This document shows, one piece after another, positions 43,650 through 53,728 of a stretch of DNA of 64,000 nucleotides (positions are counted from its first letter, which is position 1; the number at the start of each line of letters is the position of its first letter). Under the pieces are notes generated by a model. It saw only the letters and a list, made by a program, of their open reading frames with translations, was not told where the DNA came from and did no database searches. The stretch is from positions 682,001 through 746,000 of the forward strand of contig NZ_RBID01000011.1 of assembly GCF_003633895.1 (NCBI RefSeq), read 5' to 3'. The position numbers were made by a program, and so were the translations under genes. Source of the stretch: Vogesella indigofera (GTDB lineage Bacteria; Pseudomonadota; Gammaproteobacteria; Burkholderiales; Chromobacteriaceae).

Positions 43650-44866
43650 GCCTCGCCCTCCTGCAGGCTGGCGACAATGTCGCGGTAGCGCGCCTGCAGC
43701 TGTGCGGCCAAGGTTTCGTCCAGCGTTTCCAGTTGCAGCCGCTTGTCGAACACGTCGAACGGCGTCAGCTCGTCCAGTGTCTCGCGCGCTTCTGCCTGTA
43801 GCGTGGCGGCGGCATTGCCGCGCTCACGGCGGATGCGCAGCACCTCCACCGGCAGCTCGGCGGTGATGCTCTGGATGCGCGCCTGCAGATCGGACAGGTA
43901 ATCGTCGCCCTGCACCAGCACCTCCAGCCACACCGGCTGCGCGGCGCTGCCCAGTGTGGCGGCCTCGGTGATGGCGGCGGCCAACGTGGCCAGATCCCCC
44001 TTCACCGACACCAGCTGCTGGAAGCGAGGCACCGGCAGCGGCGTCACCCCCAGCAGGCCAATGGCGTCGACATCCACCAGCAGCACCTGCTTCTGCTGGC
44101 CGGCCTCGTCGAAGCTCAGCGGGATCGGCGAGCCGCTGTAACGGATGTGATCCAGCCCACCCACCTGCTGCGGGCGGTGGATGTGGCCCAGCGCGATGTA
44201 GTCGGCCGGCGGAAAGGCGCTGCTGGGAAACGCTTCCAGCGCGCCAACGTAGATCTCGCGCACCGATTCGCTGGCGCTGGCGCCAACGGTGGTGAGGTGG
44301 CCGGTGGCGATGATGGGCAGCGGCAACTTCAGCGCGTCGCGCCGGGCGCAGGCCAGCCGGTACAGTGCCTGATAGTGCTGGTGGATGGCCTCCTGCAGCG
44401 TGAGCTGCTTTTCCTCGGCGCTCTGTCCGGCCTGGCTTTGCATCACGTCACGCGGGCGGATGAACGGGATGGCGCAGACGATGGCGCCGGGTGTGCCGTC
44501 GCGCTGCGGCAACACCAGCACCTGCTGTTCGAGATCGGCCTCCACCGCCGGAATGACGCTGGTGCCCAGGCAAGTCAGCAACGGCCGGCTTTCGCCCAGC
44601 GTGGCCACCGAGTCGTGGTTGCCACCCAGCAGCACAAGCGCGGTGCCGCTGCCGTGCAGCGCCACCACCAGCCGGTTGTACAGCTCGCGCGCGTAGCTGG
44701 GCGGCGCGCCGGTATCGAACAGGTCGCCTGCGACGATGACGGCGTCGACGGCGTGCTCGCGCACTTGCCGCAGCAGCCAGTCGATGAAGGCCTGGTGCTC
44801 TGCCTGGCGGGTCTTGCCCATGAAGTGCTGGCCGAGGTGCCAGTCAGAGGTGTGAAGGATGCGCAT
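43646..44866 (-). CDS. sbcD: Exonuclease subunit SbcD (Mre11-like)
   Basis: A 406-residue metallophosphoesterase nuclease starting [20 protein letters not shown]. Metal-ligand motifs are all present: DWHLGQ, GDLFDTG, GNHDS, ATGHLT and GHIHRPQ. It forms the SbcCD complex with the downstream sbcC product. The frame extends upstream to 45043, but that part is not SbcD-like. The ribosome-binding site is weak. Confidence 0.95.
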   Translation of the reverse strand: MRILHTSDWHLGQHFMGKTRQAEHQAFIDWLLRQVREHAVDAVIVAGDLFDTGAPPSYARELYNRLVVALHGSGTALVLLGGNHDSVATLGESRPLLTCLGTSVIPAVEADLEQQVLVLPQRDGTPGAIVCAIPFIRPRDVMQSQAGQSAEEKQLTLQEAIHQHYQALYRLACARRDALKLPLPIIATGHLTTVGASASESVREIYVGALEAFPSSAFPPADYIALGHIHRPQQVGGLDHIRYSGSPIPLSFDEAGQQKQVLLVDVDAIGLLGVTPLPVPRFQQLVSVKGDLATLAAAITEAATLGSAAQPVWLEVLVQGDDYLSDLQARIQSITAELPVEVLRIRRERGNAAATLQAEARETLDELTPFDVFDKRLQLETLDETLAAQLQARYRDIVASLQEGEA

Positions 44867-44969
44867 GAGGAATACGGGGGCGTTGGCAATGTGGCCGATT
44901 GTAGCAAGCCCGCCGTGCCGGCAGCATGGCGGCAGACGGATTGCCCGCCTGTCGCCAATTGATTCAGGA

Positions 44970-45866
44970 TCAGGCGCCGGCCTTTGCCGCTTGCGGGGCA
45001 GCCACTGCCGGCAGCCGCTGCAACCCCCACACGTTGGCCGCAATAATCAGCAGCACGCCCAGCAGCTGCCAGCCATCCAGCAACCGGCCGTAGGCGAGGT
45101 AATCCACCAGCAGCGCCACCACCGGGTAACTGAAGCCCAGCAGCCCGATCCAGTGGGTGGGCAGCTGGCGGAAGGCGGCGTACATGATGATGTACATCAG
45201 CGTGGTATGCACCAGCCCCAGCGTGGCGAGATAGCCCCAGTGGCTGCCGGCCACCCACAGGCTGGCATTGTCCAGCAGCGGCCACAACAGCAGCACGCCG
45301 GTCAGCGTCTGCACGCAGGCGATGTGGGTGGGCGCCAGCGTCTTCGGCAGCTGTTTGCTGATCAGCGTCACCACCGCGTACAGCATGGCGGCGCCCAGCG
45401 CCAGCAGGATGCCCAGCAGCCCGCCGCCGGCGCCCTGCCCCGGCTGCACGATCAGCAGCATGCCGGCAAACGCCACCGCCACCGCGGCCAACTTGCGCAC
45501 GGTCAGCGCCTCGCCCAGCAGCAGCCGGCCCAGCAACAGCAGCCAGAACGGCTGGGTGTGATACACCACGGTGGCGATGCCGATCGAGCTGTAGTGATAG
45601 GCGTTGAACAGCAGCAGCCAGTTGCCCACCAGCGCGATGCCGCCGGCAATGCACCACAGCAGGCTGGCCCGGGTAAACGGCCACGTTTGCCACAGTCCGC
45701 GCCACCAGGCGTACAAGCCCAGCCCCAGCGCACCCAGCACGCAGCGCACAAACACCACGTTCCATACCGATTGGCCGGATTGCAGCACGAACCAGCCGAT
45801 GGTGCCGGACAGGGCCATGGCGGCCAGCATCTGCAGCACGCCGGTGCGTAAATTTGGTTGTGTCAT
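44970..45866 (-). CDS. EamA/DMT-family transporter
   Basis: A 298-residue inner-membrane protein with about ten hydrophobic segments arranged as two EamA repeats (first about 8-140, second about 150-285). Typical features are FVRCVLGALGLGLYAWWRGL, PFWLLLLGRLLLGEALTVRK and GFSYPVVALLVDYLAYG. Probably a metabolite or amino-acid exporter; the substrate cannot be read. The divergent Lrp-type gene probably controls it. Confidence 0.88.
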   Translation of the reverse strand: MTQPNLRTGVLQMLAAMALSGTIGWFVLQSGQSVWNVVFVRCVLGALGLGLYAWWRGLWQTWPFTRASLLWCIAGGIALVGNWLLLFNAYHYSSIGIATVVYHTQPFWLLLLGRLLLGEALTVRKLAAVAVAFAGMLLIVQPGQGAGGGLLGILLALGAAMLYAVVTLISKQLPKTLAPTHIACVQTLTGVLLLWPLLDNASLWVAGSHWGYLATLGLVHTTLMYIIMYAAFRQLPTHWIGLLGFSYPVVALLVDYLAYGRLLDGWQLLGVLLIIAANVWGLQRLPAVAAPQAAKAGA

Positions 45867-45994
45867 GATCAGGTTCTCCTTGCAGGCTAGTGTGCAACAG
45901 CATACGCAGCGCGCACAGCCGGCTGAATGGACTTTGCAAGGCAGAATCGGCTTGCTACCTTGTAAATATCACCAAATAGACAGGATTGCCTGCA

Positions 45995-46435
45995 ATGAAA
46001 GACTGGATCGACGTACAGCTGGTGGGGCTGCTGCAACAGGACGCGCGGCAGAGCATTGCCGAGCTGGCGCGGCAGCTGAAGATGTCCGGCCCCAGCGTGT
46101 CGGAACGGCTGAAGCGGCTGGAGGAACACGGTGCCATTCGCGGCTACACCCCGGAGCTGGACTGGCAGCAGTGGGGCTACACCCTGCAGGCCATCGTGCG
46201 GCTGCGCCCGCTGCCGGGCCAGCTCAAGGCGCTGGAGGCGCGCATCGTCGCCACGCCGCAGTTCACCGAGTGTGACAAGGTCACCGGCGAGGATTGCTAC
46301 ATCGCCCGCCTGCTGCTGCGCGACATCGGACAGCTGGACGAGATCCTGGACGGCTTTGCCGAGCTGGCCACCACCGCCACCAGCATCGTCAAGGCCAGCC
46401 CGGTGCTGCGCCGGCTGCCGCCGCTGCTGCCCTAG
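45995..46435 (+). CDS. Lrp/AsnC-family transcriptional regulator
   Basis: A 146-residue protein starting MKDWIDVQLVGLLQQDARQS. The N-terminal HTH (SIAELARQLKMSGPSVSERL) and the C-terminal RAM ligand-binding domain (GYTLQAIVRLRPLPGQLKAL, VTGEDCYIARLLLRD) are clear. It is divergent from the EamA transporter, a common regulator-exporter pairing for amino acids. Confidence 0.9.
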   Translation: MKDWIDVQLVGLLQQDARQSIAELARQLKMSGPSVSERLKRLEEHGAIRGYTPELDWQQWGYTLQAIVRLRPLPGQLKALEARIVATPQFTECDKVTGEDCYIARLLLRDIGQLDEILDGFAELATTATSIVKASPVLRRLPPLLP

Positions 46436-46475
46436 CAGAAAGTAGCCACGCAAGGTTGGCCGCAGCGCGTATCGC

Positions 46476-46940
46476 TCAGTCGGAGACGGGATGGATTTCG
46501 ATGCCGAGCGCGCGCCCAAGGCCCGCCGGCTGGACCAGCAGATCGGCCAGGGTGTGGCGTGACAGCTCGCCATAGAAGGCCTCTTGCGCCGCATGCAGCA
46601 CGCGATACAGCCGGCAGCAGGCGGCGATGCGGCAGTGCGAGTGCTCGGCATCAAAGCACTCGACCAGCACGTTGTCGGCCTCCGCCGCCCGCACCAGCTG
46701 GCCGAGGTTGACCTGCTGCGGCGCGTGCGTCAGCCGCATGCCGCCGCCCTTGCCGCGCACCGTGGTGAGATAGCCCTGCTGCCCCAGAAAATGCACCACC
46801 TTGGTCAGGTGGCTGGCGGAGATGTCGTAGGCGTGGGCGATCTCGTTGATGGTCACCAGGCGCTCGCCCGCTAGCGCGCTGTACATCATTACCCGCAGGC
46901 AGTAGTCGGTAAAGGCGGTCAATCGCACGATCGGAACCAT
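46476..46940 (-). CDS. nsrR: Nitric-oxide-sensing Rrf2 repressor NsrR
   Basis: A 154-residue Rrf2 protein starting MVPIVRLTAFTDYCLRVMMY. The winged helix carries ISASHLTKVVHFLGQQGYLT and the Fe-S ligands are C95 (VECF), C103 and C108/C109 (SHCRIAACCRL), the NsrR pattern rather than IscR. The 4Fe-4S form represses; NO releases DNA. It is divergent from norVW, whose leader carries two NsrR-type palindromes. A longer frame upstream to 47093 lacks homology. Confidence 0.87.
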   Translation of the reverse strand: MVPIVRLTAFTDYCLRVMMYSALAGERLVTINEIAHAYDISASHLTKVVHFLGQQGYLTTVRGKGGGMRLTHAPQQVNLGQLVRAAEADNVLVECFDAEHSHCRIAACCRLYRVLHAAQEAFYGELSRHTLADLLVQPAGLGRALGIEIHPVSD

Positions 46941-47111
46941 TCCATAGTGTTGTTCAATCCGGCAGCTTATGCACCCGGACTCGGGCCGCCATTCTACCCT
47001 GCCGACCAGTGCCCGGTTGCGGCGGTTTGCATCACGCCGGCCTGCCGTTGCGCTAAAAGCCAGCCGGAAACGCGCGTTCTTGATGCGCCTCAAGCGAATG
47101 GACTTTGCTTA

Positions 47112-47138
47112 ATAACATTCATTTTCTATGAATGTTAT
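47112..47138. promoter_or_regulatory. NsrR operator 1
   Basis: Perfect palindrome ATAACATTCAT-TTTCT-ATGAATGTTAT, 11-bp arms. The half-site AACATTCATTT is close to the published NsrR half-site AAGATGCATTT. Confidence 0.75.
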
Positions 47139-47140
47139 CG

Positions 47141-47173
47141 GGTATAAGATTCATCTCAGACGAATCTTATACC
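47141..47173. promoter_or_regulatory. NsrR operator 2 / leader hairpin
   Basis: GGTATAAGATTC (47141-47152) and GAATCTTATACC (47162-47173) are exact complements with a nearly symmetrical nine-base centre. The half-site AAGATTCATCT also fits NsrR. It ends 18 bases before the norV start codon, so bound repressor would cover the transcription start, or the RNA could form a hairpin near the AAGGAG site. Confidence 0.7.
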
Positions 47174-47191
47174 CCCTCAAGGAGCACCACC

Positions 47192-48583
47192 ATGGCTTTC
47201 ACCGTCAAGAACAATATCCGCTGGGTCGGCAAACAGGACTGGGAGCTGCGCGAATTTCACGGCAGCGAATACAGCACCCACCGCGGCTCCAGCTACAACA
47301 GCTACCTGATCAAGGAAGAGAAAATCGCGCTGATCGACACCGTGTGGGCGCCGTACGCCGAAGAATTCGTCGCCAACTTGGCAAAAGAAGTCGACCTCGG
47401 CGCCATCGACTACATCATCGCCAACCATGGCGAGATCGACCACAGCGGTGCCTTGCCGGCGCTGATAGCGCGCATCCCCGACACCCCGATCTACTGCACC
47501 GCCAACGGCGCCAAGTCACTGCGCGGCCACTATCACCAGGACTGGAACTTCAAGATCGTCAAGACCGGCGACAGCCTGGACCTCGGCAATGGCAAGCAGC
47601 TGGTATTCGTCGAGATGCCGATGCTGCACTGGCCGGACAGCATGGCCACCTACCTCACCGACGACGCCGTGCTGTTCAGCAACGACGCCTTCGGCCAGCA
47701 CTATGCCAGCGCACAGATGTTCAACGACCAGTGCGACCCGGTCGAACTGCAGGAAGAGTGCATCAAGTACTACGCCAATATCCTGACCCCGTTCAGCGCG
47801 CTGGTGACCCAGAAAATCCACGAAGTGCTGGCCTTGAACCTGCCGATCGACATGATCGCCACCAGCCACGGCATCATCTGGCGCGACAAGCCGACCCAGA
47901 TCGTCGAGCAGTACCTGAAATGGGCCGACGACTACCAGGAAAACCAGATCACCCTGGTCTACGACACCATGTGGAACGGCACCCGCATGATGGCCGAGGC
48001 AATTGCCGAGGGCATCCGCAACGCCGATCAGGAGGTCGTGATCAAGCTGTTCAATCTGTCCAACAGCGACAAGAACGACGTGCTCACCCACGTATTCAAG
48101 TCCAGGGCCATCCTGGTCGGCAGCCCGACCGTCAACAACGTGATGCTGCCGCACGTCGCCGCCCTGCTCGAGGAGATGACCGGTCTGCGCTTCAGGAACA
48201 AGGCGGCAGCGGCGTTCGGCACCCAAGGCTGGAGCGGCGGCGCGGTGGAACGCATCGCCAGACGCCTGAACGACGCCGGCTTCCGCGTACTCAACCAGGG
48301 CATCGCCGCGGAATGGCGGCCGACCGACGACGCGCTCTCGCAGGCGGTGCGCTTTGGCGAAGCCTTCATCGGGCAGCTGGGTCAGCGCGAACCGCTGGCG
48401 GCGAGCGATACCGCCAGCTGTGGCAGCGGCAAGATGCGCTGCAAGACCTGCTCGTGGGCCTACGACCCGCAACAGGGCGAATCCTCGCAAGGCGTGGCCG
48501 CCGGCACCGCCTGGCCGGATGTCGCGGAGAGCTTCCTGTGCCCGGTGTGCTTCATGGGCAAGAGCGACTTTGTTCCCGCGTAA
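47192..48583 (+). CDS. norV: Flavorubredoxin, anaerobic NO reductase
   Basis: A 463-residue flavodiiron protein (E. coli NorV 479) starting [20 protein letters not shown] after AAGGAG. The di-iron beta-lactamase-like domain shows NHGEIDHSG (H79, E81, D83, H84). The flavodoxin domain begins near residue 255 ([16 protein letters not shown]). A C-terminal rubredoxin has CKTC and CPVC. It reduces NO to N2O in anoxic cytoplasm with electrons from NorW. Control here appears to be by NsrR; no norR is nearby. Confidence 0.95.
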   Translation: MAFTVKNNIRWVGKQDWELREFHGSEYSTHRGSSYNSYLIKEEKIALIDTVWAPYAEEFVANLAKEVDLGAIDYIIANHGEIDHSGALPALIARIPDTPIYCTANGAKSLRGHYHQDWNFKIVKTGDSLDLGNGKQLVFVEMPMLHWPDSMATYLTDDAVLFSNDAFGQHYASAQMFNDQCDPVELQEECIKYYANILTPFSALVTQKIHEVLALNLPIDMIATSHGIIWRDKPTQIVEQYLKWADDYQENQITLVYDTMWNGTRMMAEAIAEGIRNADQEVVIKLFNLSNSDKNDVLTHVFKSRAILVGSPTVNNVMLPHVAALLEEMTGLRFRNKAAAAFGTQGWSGGAVERIARRLNDAGFRVLNQGIAAEWRPTDDALSQAVRFGEAFIGQLGQREPLAASDTASCGSGKMRCKTCSWAYDPQQGESSQGVAAGTAWPDVAESFLCPVCFMGKSDFVPA

Positions 48584-48606
48584 ACAACCGTCCCCGGAGA
48601 TTCCTG

Positions 48607-49722
48607 ATGAAAAAACCCCTCGTCATCATCGGTAGCGGCCACGCCGGCTACACCCTGGCCCGGGCGTTCCGCCAGCTTGATACCAGCACCCCCGTCATCA
48701 TCCTGACCCAGGATGGCGGCGAGCAGTATCCCAAGCCACAGCTCAGCCACGGTTTCGGCCAGCAAATGGCGGCCGAGCAGCTGGTGCAGCAGCACGCCAC
48801 CGCCATCGCCGCCGAGCTGAAAATCATGGTGCGCCCCAATACCCTCGTCACCGCGATCGACTTCGACGCCAAACTCGTCCACGCCGGCGCGGTGCAGATC
48901 CCCTACAGCGACCTGGTGCTGGCGGTGGGCGCCGAGCCCTTCGTGCCGGCCATCCGTGGCGACGCGGCGCAGGACATCCTGACCCTGAACAACCTGGAGC
49001 AATACCGTCGCTATGTCGCGCAGCTCGAGCGCAGCGAGCGCGTGCTGGTCATCGGCGGCGGCCTGATCGGCACCGAGATCGCCCACGACATCGCCCGCCA
49101 CAAGCAGGTAACGCTGGTGGACATCGGCAGCCGGCTGCTGGAACGGCTGGTGCCCGAGGTGGTCAGCCAGCGCCTGCACCGTGCCATGGCGCCGGTGACG
49201 ATGCGTTTCGGCACCGCGGTGGACCGCATCGACCGCGCGGCGACGGGCTACCACGTGAAGCTCAGCAATGGCGAAATCCTTAACGTGGACGCCGTGATCT
49301 GCGCGGCGGGGCTGAAGCCGCGGCTGGAGCTGGCCGGCGGGCTGGCGACCGCACGCGGCATCAGCGTCGACCGCTACATGCGCACCTCGCAGCCCAATGT
49401 CTATGCGCTGGGCGACTGCGCCGAGATCGAGGGCCAGATCCTGCCCTACCTGCAGCCGATCACGCTGTCGGCGCGGGCACTGGCCAGCACCCTGGCCGGC
49501 ACGCCGCAGCCGGTGCGCTTCGGCCCGCTGCCGGTGGCGGTGAAAACGCCGCACTATCCGATCCAGCTGGCGGGCGTCACCCACGGGCCGGCGCTGGACT
49601 GGCAGATCAGCGAGGGCGACGACGGCCTTACCGCGCTGGCCCATCGCGACAGCAAGCTGGTCGGCTACGTGACCACCGGCAGCCGCAACGGCTTCAGCCT
49701 GCTACCTAGCCTGGCCGGCTGA
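48607..49722 (+). CDS. norW: NADH:flavorubredoxin reductase
   Basis: A 371-residue FAD-dependent oxidoreductase starting MKKPLVIIGSGHAGYTLARA (GGAGATTCCTG upstream). The FAD fold GSGHAGY, the NAD fold VLVIGGGLIGTE and the C-terminal FAD segment VYALGDCAEI are present. It passes electrons from NADH to the rubredoxin domain of NorV. It lies 23 bases behind norV in the same operon. Confidence 0.93.
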   Translation: MKKPLVIIGSGHAGYTLARAFRQLDTSTPVIILTQDGGEQYPKPQLSHGFGQQMAAEQLVQQHATAIAAELKIMVRPNTLVTAIDFDAKLVHAGAVQIPYSDLVLAVGAEPFVPAIRGDAAQDILTLNNLEQYRRYVAQLERSERVLVIGGGLIGTEIAHDIARHKQVTLVDIGSRLLERLVPEVVSQRLHRAMAPVTMRFGTAVDRIDRAATGYHVKLSNGEILNVDAVICAAGLKPRLELAGGLATARGISVDRYMRTSQPNVYALGDCAEIEGQILPYLQPITLSARALASTLAGTPQPVRFGPLPVAVKTPHYPIQLAGVTHGPALDWQISEGDDGLTALAHRDSKLVGYVTTGSRNGFSLLPSLAG

Positions 49723-49968
49723 ACCGGTCGCGCCGGAGCGGCCGGGGCAGACGGCGTGCCGGCCGGCGGCTGGCGTCCCGCCCCAGGCCAATATTGCCCC
49801 CCGGCAAAAGGTTGGCCGCAATGGCGCACCAGGCCGGCAGCTACTGTCTCGCTGCGCCCACCCGGCAGCCGGCACTGGCAAAAGCAGACTCATTCACTAA
49901 GATGCAAACACACCAGCTTCTGGTGACACGCTCCGCATTCCTCTCACCACCAGCAAGAGGTACGCAAT

Positions 49969-50745
49969 ATGAAGACACTGCAAGCATCCGCCAGACCGGC
50001 AACACCGGCCTGGCTGGCCGTCGTGGTGATGGCCGCCAGCCCGCTGCTGGCCAGCGCCGGCGACCTGTCCGCCACTTACCGCGGCAAGCCGGTGCCCTTC
50101 GGCCAGGGCCAGGCGCACACCGAAGTCCGCACCGACGCCGCCGGCAAGGCGGTCGCCGTCAGCATCGTGTTCAGTGAACAGGCGCTCGCCGGGCTGCCGG
50201 GCGCCGCCATGGCACCGGCCTACCTGCTGCGCATGCCGGCCAAGGGGCCGCGCACGGTAGTCGACCACGTGGTCATCAACTGGGAAGCCGTCGGCCACCC
50301 GCCACCCAAGGTCTACGACGTGCCGCATTTCGATTTCCACTTCTATCTGGTAAAACGGGCGGAGACGATGAAGGTGCATTTCAACAGCGACGCCGAATCG
50401 GCCGATCCGAGCCAGCAACCGCCGGCCGAGCTGCTGCCCGCCGGCTACATCTTGCCGCCGGGCACGGCCGTCCCGAAAATGGGCGTGCACGCCATCAACC
50501 CCCAGGCGGCGGAATTCCAGCAACCGCCGTTCACCGCCACGCTGATCTACGGCTACCACAACAAGAAGCAGACCTTCATCGAGCCGATGGTGTCACTGGC
50601 TTTTCTGCAGTCGAAGCCGGTATTTTCCGCACCGGTGGCGCGCCCGGCCCGCTACAGCAAGAGTGGCAGCTACCCCGCCGGCTATCGCGTGAGCTACCGC
50701 CCCGACAGCCAATCGTACGAGGTGGCACTGACCGAGCTTCAATGA
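49969..50745 (+). CDS. Secreted protein of the DUF5602/TTHB210-like type
   Basis: A 258-residue protein with a signal peptide (about 1-30, AWLAVVVMAASPLLASAGD). The mature part contains HVVINWEAVGHPPP, YDVPHFDFHFYLV and AELLPAGYIL. A histidine-rich HFDFHFY could bind a metal or haem. This pattern resembles TTHB210-like (DUF5602) proteins, whose function is not established. AAGAGG precedes the ATG. The family call is from memory of the motif and only moderately sure. Confidence 0.6.
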   Translation: MKTLQASARPATPAWLAVVVMAASPLLASAGDLSATYRGKPVPFGQGQAHTEVRTDAAGKAVAVSIVFSEQALAGLPGAAMAPAYLLRMPAKGPRTVVDHVVINWEAVGHPPPKVYDVPHFDFHFYLVKRAETMKVHFNSDAESADPSQQPPAELLPAGYILPPGTAVPKMGVHAINPQAAEFQQPPFTATLIYGYHNKKQTFIEPMVSLAFLQSKPVFSAPVARPARYSKSGSYPAGYRVSYRPDSQSYEVALTELQ

Positions 50746-50870
50746 CGGCGCCCCTGGCGGGCGGCGGACGACACCTGACGCGGCCAACCCTGGCCGCTTT
50801 TCTTCTGTCCGCCACTTGACGCCGCCCTGCCTGCTGCGGCACAAACAGCGCCTTGCTTGAGAGGCGACAG

Positions 50871-51395
50871 ATGAACCACCTGCAAACCATTTACCACCTG
50901 CAACCGACGCCGACTGCGCGGGTGCAGCAGCGGCTGGCGGTGCGCGGCATCGTGGCGCGCAGACGCGAGCTGTTGCTGCTGTATACCGGCCGCTACGACG
51001 ACTACAGCCTGCCGGGCGGCGGGGTGGAGGCAAACGAGGACCACGCGCTGGCGCTGGCGCGCGAGCTGGCGGAGGAAACCGGCGCCCGCGATGTCCGCAT
51101 CCTGCGCCCGTTTGGGTTGATCGACGAGTTCCGCCCGCCGCGTGGCGACTACGACGTGCTGCACATGCTGTCCTACTGCTATGTGTGCCGCATCGCAGCC
51201 ACGTTGGCCGCACCGCAAATGGAAGCCTACGAGATCAACAACCGCATGCAGCCGCGCTGGCTGGACGTGGACGCCGCCATTGCCCACAACCAGGCGGTGC
51301 TGGCGCGCGGCGCGGCCGGCATGGGGCTGTCTATCGTGCGCGAGACCGCGCTATTGCGGCGCATCGCCCAGGCGCTGGACGCCGGCGAGCTGTAA
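50871..51395 (+). CDS. Nudix hydrolase
   Basis: A 174-residue protein starting MNHLQTIYHLQPTPTARVQQ after GAGGCGAC. The Nudix box fits GX5EX7REUXEEXGU with G50, E56, R64-E65 and E68-E69. It hydrolyses a nucleoside diphosphate linked to another group; the substrate is not evident. The region before the box (VRGIVARRRELLLLYTGRYD) is the standard first strand. Monocistronic. Confidence 0.9.
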   Translation: MNHLQTIYHLQPTPTARVQQRLAVRGIVARRRELLLLYTGRYDDYSLPGGGVEANEDHALALARELAEETGARDVRILRPFGLIDEFRPPRGDYDVLHMLSYCYVCRIAATLAAPQMEAYEINNRMQPRWLDVDAAIAHNQAVLARGAAGMGLSIVRETALLRRIAQALDAGEL

Positions 51396-51534
51396 GTGCA
51401 CGGCTCGCAGCTCGCGCCGCACCGGGGTGCGCCCGCGTTGCCGGATTGAAGGGCCAATGGCAAGGTGGGCACGCAGCAACACGCCGCAACGGCCACTGCC
51501 TGCCCGCCTGCCATCGCCCATCGCACACGGTCGC

Positions 51535-52095
51535 TTAGTCCACCGGAATCATCAGGTGCTGGTAAGGCGTACCCGGCCACATCACGTACGGCACGCTGCT
51601 ATCCGGCGTGGCACTCTTGGGGTACATGTCATAGAACGCCGGCTCCGCGCCGACGATCATCACGTGCGGCCCGGTCTTGACCCAGTGGTTGCCGGCATCC
51701 GGCTTCGCCGCGTACGGGTCGGTATTGCTGGCATCGGTGCCCCCCGACAGCATGTACATGAAACCGATCTGGCCGGCGACCGGTGTCGTGTGGCCAATCC
51801 AGGCCATCGCCCACGCCATCGCCGCCTTGTCCATGCACATCGGGTCCGGGCCGGGGGTGGCCGGGTTGTCCGGCATGCAGGTGAAGCCGTTACTGCCCTG
51901 GCGCAGGGTGCGCATCTTGCCGTCGGCCTCCATGGCGACGATGGTCGCCGCGGCGCTGACCTTTTTCGGGGCGGCGCTCATCGCGCTCTTGATCATTTGG
52001 GTATCGCTGGCGGCCATCACCGCCGGCACCTGGCCGATGACGGCGAGCGCCATGGCGATGGTCAGACAACGGTGTGTCAAGGTCGATGTCGACAT
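51535..52095 (-). CDS. Secreted hypothetical protein
   Basis: A 186-residue protein starting MSTSTLTHRCLTIAMALAVI after AGGAG. The signal peptide probably ends at VMAAS. The mature protein carries GFTCMPDNP and DPMCMD, likely one disulfide, and a Met/Pro/Gly-rich C-terminus (MLSGGTDASNTDPYA, PGTPYQHLMIPVD). The pattern recurs in uncharacterised exported proteins of proteobacteria. No function is assigned. Confidence 0.65.
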   Translation of the reverse strand: MSTSTLTHRCLTIAMALAVIGQVPAVMAASDTQMIKSAMSAAPKKVSAAATIVAMEADGKMRTLRQGSNGFTCMPDNPATPGPDPMCMDKAAMAWAMAWIGHTTPVAGQIGFMYMLSGGTDASNTDPYAAKPDAGNHWVKTGPHVMIVGAEPAFYDMYPKSATPDSSVPYVMWPGTPYQHLMIPVD

Positions 52096-52520
52096 GATCA
52101 CTCCTTCTTGCAATGCAACGGGTGTCTACCCGGCTGCCGCAAGCGCTGCGGATGACACCTGGCGGGTGTGAACAAGACGGCAAGCTGTCGCCGTCACCCG
52201 CTGACAGCCGGGAGCGGGCAAACACAAGGCGCGGCAGCACAGCCGGTGTGCCCTAAGTGTAGGAGACGGCCCGGCAAGCGCAACCGGCGGCCGGCCCGCT
52301 ACGACGGACACGCTACCTGCCAGGCTTGGCGGCCAGCCCCCGCTACGCTGGCACAGCTGTTGCAGCGCGGCGCGGCGCGCGCACCGCCGTACCACATATG
52401 CAAATAGTATTATTTGATCCTGGCCAAAATGACGTTGATTAAGGCCATGCCCGCACAATGCCGATGCTATGCTAGATGGCTGTTTGCTTGCCCCAACCGC
52501 TTTGCCAGGAACCCCCGCAC
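52096..52520. other. Intergenic region ahead of the diguanylate cyclase
   Basis: About 425 bases between divergent genes. No gene is convincing on either strand. An AT-richer patch at 52395-52450 (ATATGCAAATAGTATTATTTGA) is the likely promoter zone of the cyclase gene. No hairpin terminator stands out. Confidence 0.45.
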
Positions 52521-53714
52521 GTGCACAGTCCCACGCTAGTCGCCATTGCCGCAATCCTCATGGTCGTGATGACCCTGATGCTGGCCGCTGCCTGGCGCTT
52601 CAACCCGCGCATCGCCGGGCTGGGCGCCTGGACGCTGTCCTATTTCTTCGGGCTGCTGGTCTGCGTCAACCTGCTGCTGCGCGCGGTGGCGCCGGAACTG
52701 CTGCTGGTGCTGCTGGCACAGCTGTCGGCCTACCTGATGGCGTGGCTGAACTGGGTGGGCACCCGTGCCTATGTCGGCGCCGCGCCGGTGCCACGACGCT
52801 ACGGCGTGCTGGGCGCCGTCTTGCTGCTGGCGACCGCGGCCTGGTTTACCGTGGTGCAGCCGGAGCAGACGACACGCTTCACGCTGATGAGCCTGGTGGT
52901 GGGCACGCTGTTCCTGCTGTGCGCGCGCACCATCGCCCAAGGCCGGCTGCAGGATCACCCGGCCCGCTACCTGTACGCGTTGGCCAGCGGCGGGCACGGG
53001 CTGTTCCTGCTGCTGCGCCCGTGGCTGTTCCGCGTCGACAACCACGGCCTGTTCGACGCGCAGCACGCCATCGCGGTATCGCACCTGGTGGTGGTGGAAT
53101 CCATCGTCGCCATCGTGCTGATGGCGTTCGGCATCGTGATGCTGGCCAACGAACAGGTGACGCTGGAATTGCGCCGCATCGCCGACCGCGACCCGCTGAC
53201 CGGCGTGTTCAACCGCCGCGCCTTCCTCGCCCTGCTGGACAAGGGCAGCCACTACGCCGAGCGCATGGCGTTTCCGCTGTCGGTACTGCTGGTCGATCTG
53301 GACCACTTCAAGAAGGTCAACGACAGCTGGGGCCACCAGCTCGGCGACCGCGCGCTGCGCCATTTCGTGACGGTGGCGCAAGCCTGCCTGCGCGATGGCG
53401 ACGTGATCGGCCGTCTCGGCGGCGAGGAATTTGCGATTTTCCTGCCTAACGCCCGGCTGGCACAGGCCGAAGCCATCGCCAGCCGCCTGCGCGGCGCACT
53501 GGAAATGCAGCCGCTGCGCCACGGCGAGGCCGCCATCGCGCTGACCGCCAGCATCGGCGTGGCGCAACGCCAGCCGCAGGAAGCGCCGCAAGCGCTGCTG
53601 CATCGCGCGGACGAGGCGATGTACCTGGCCAAGCACAAGGGCCGCAACCGCATCGAACTGGCGGCAAGCAGCCCGCCGCCAGCCGACAGTACAGCCGCGC
53701 CGGCACTGCCGTAA
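52521..53714 (+). CDS. Membrane-bound diguanylate cyclase (GGDEF)
   Basis: A 397-residue protein; GTG at 52521 has AGGA nine bases upstream, and an ATG at 52476 without a clear RBS would add 15 residues. About six hydrophobic segments make an N-terminal membrane sensor (residues 5-205). The GGDEF domain (about 225-380) starts DPLTGVFNRRAFLALLDKGS and has the active-site RLGGEEFAIF, so it should be catalytically competent and make c-di-GMP from GTP. No clear RxxD inhibitory site before GGEEF. Confidence 0.9.
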   Translation: MHSPTLVAIAAILMVVMTLMLAAAWRFNPRIAGLGAWTLSYFFGLLVCVNLLLRAVAPELLLVLLAQLSAYLMAWLNWVGTRAYVGAAPVPRRYGVLGAVLLLATAAWFTVVQPEQTTRFTLMSLVVGTLFLLCARTIAQGRLQDHPARYLYALASGGHGLFLLLRPWLFRVDNHGLFDAQHAIAVSHLVVVESIVAIVLMAFGIVMLANEQVTLELRRIADRDPLTGVFNRRAFLALLDKGSHYAERMAFPLSVLLVDLDHFKKVNDSWGHQLGDRALRHFVTVAQACLRDGDVIGRLGGEEFAIFLPNARLAQAEAIASRLRGALEMQPLRHGEAAIALTASIGVAQRQPQEAPQALLHRADEAMYLAKHKGRNRIELAASSPPPADSTAAPALP

Positions 53715-53728
53715 GCCGTTGCCGCCGC

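Noticed and set aside
47128-48606. Open frame fused in front of norW
   Set aside because: Out of frame with norV and of random composition; norW has its own RBS and start at 48607.
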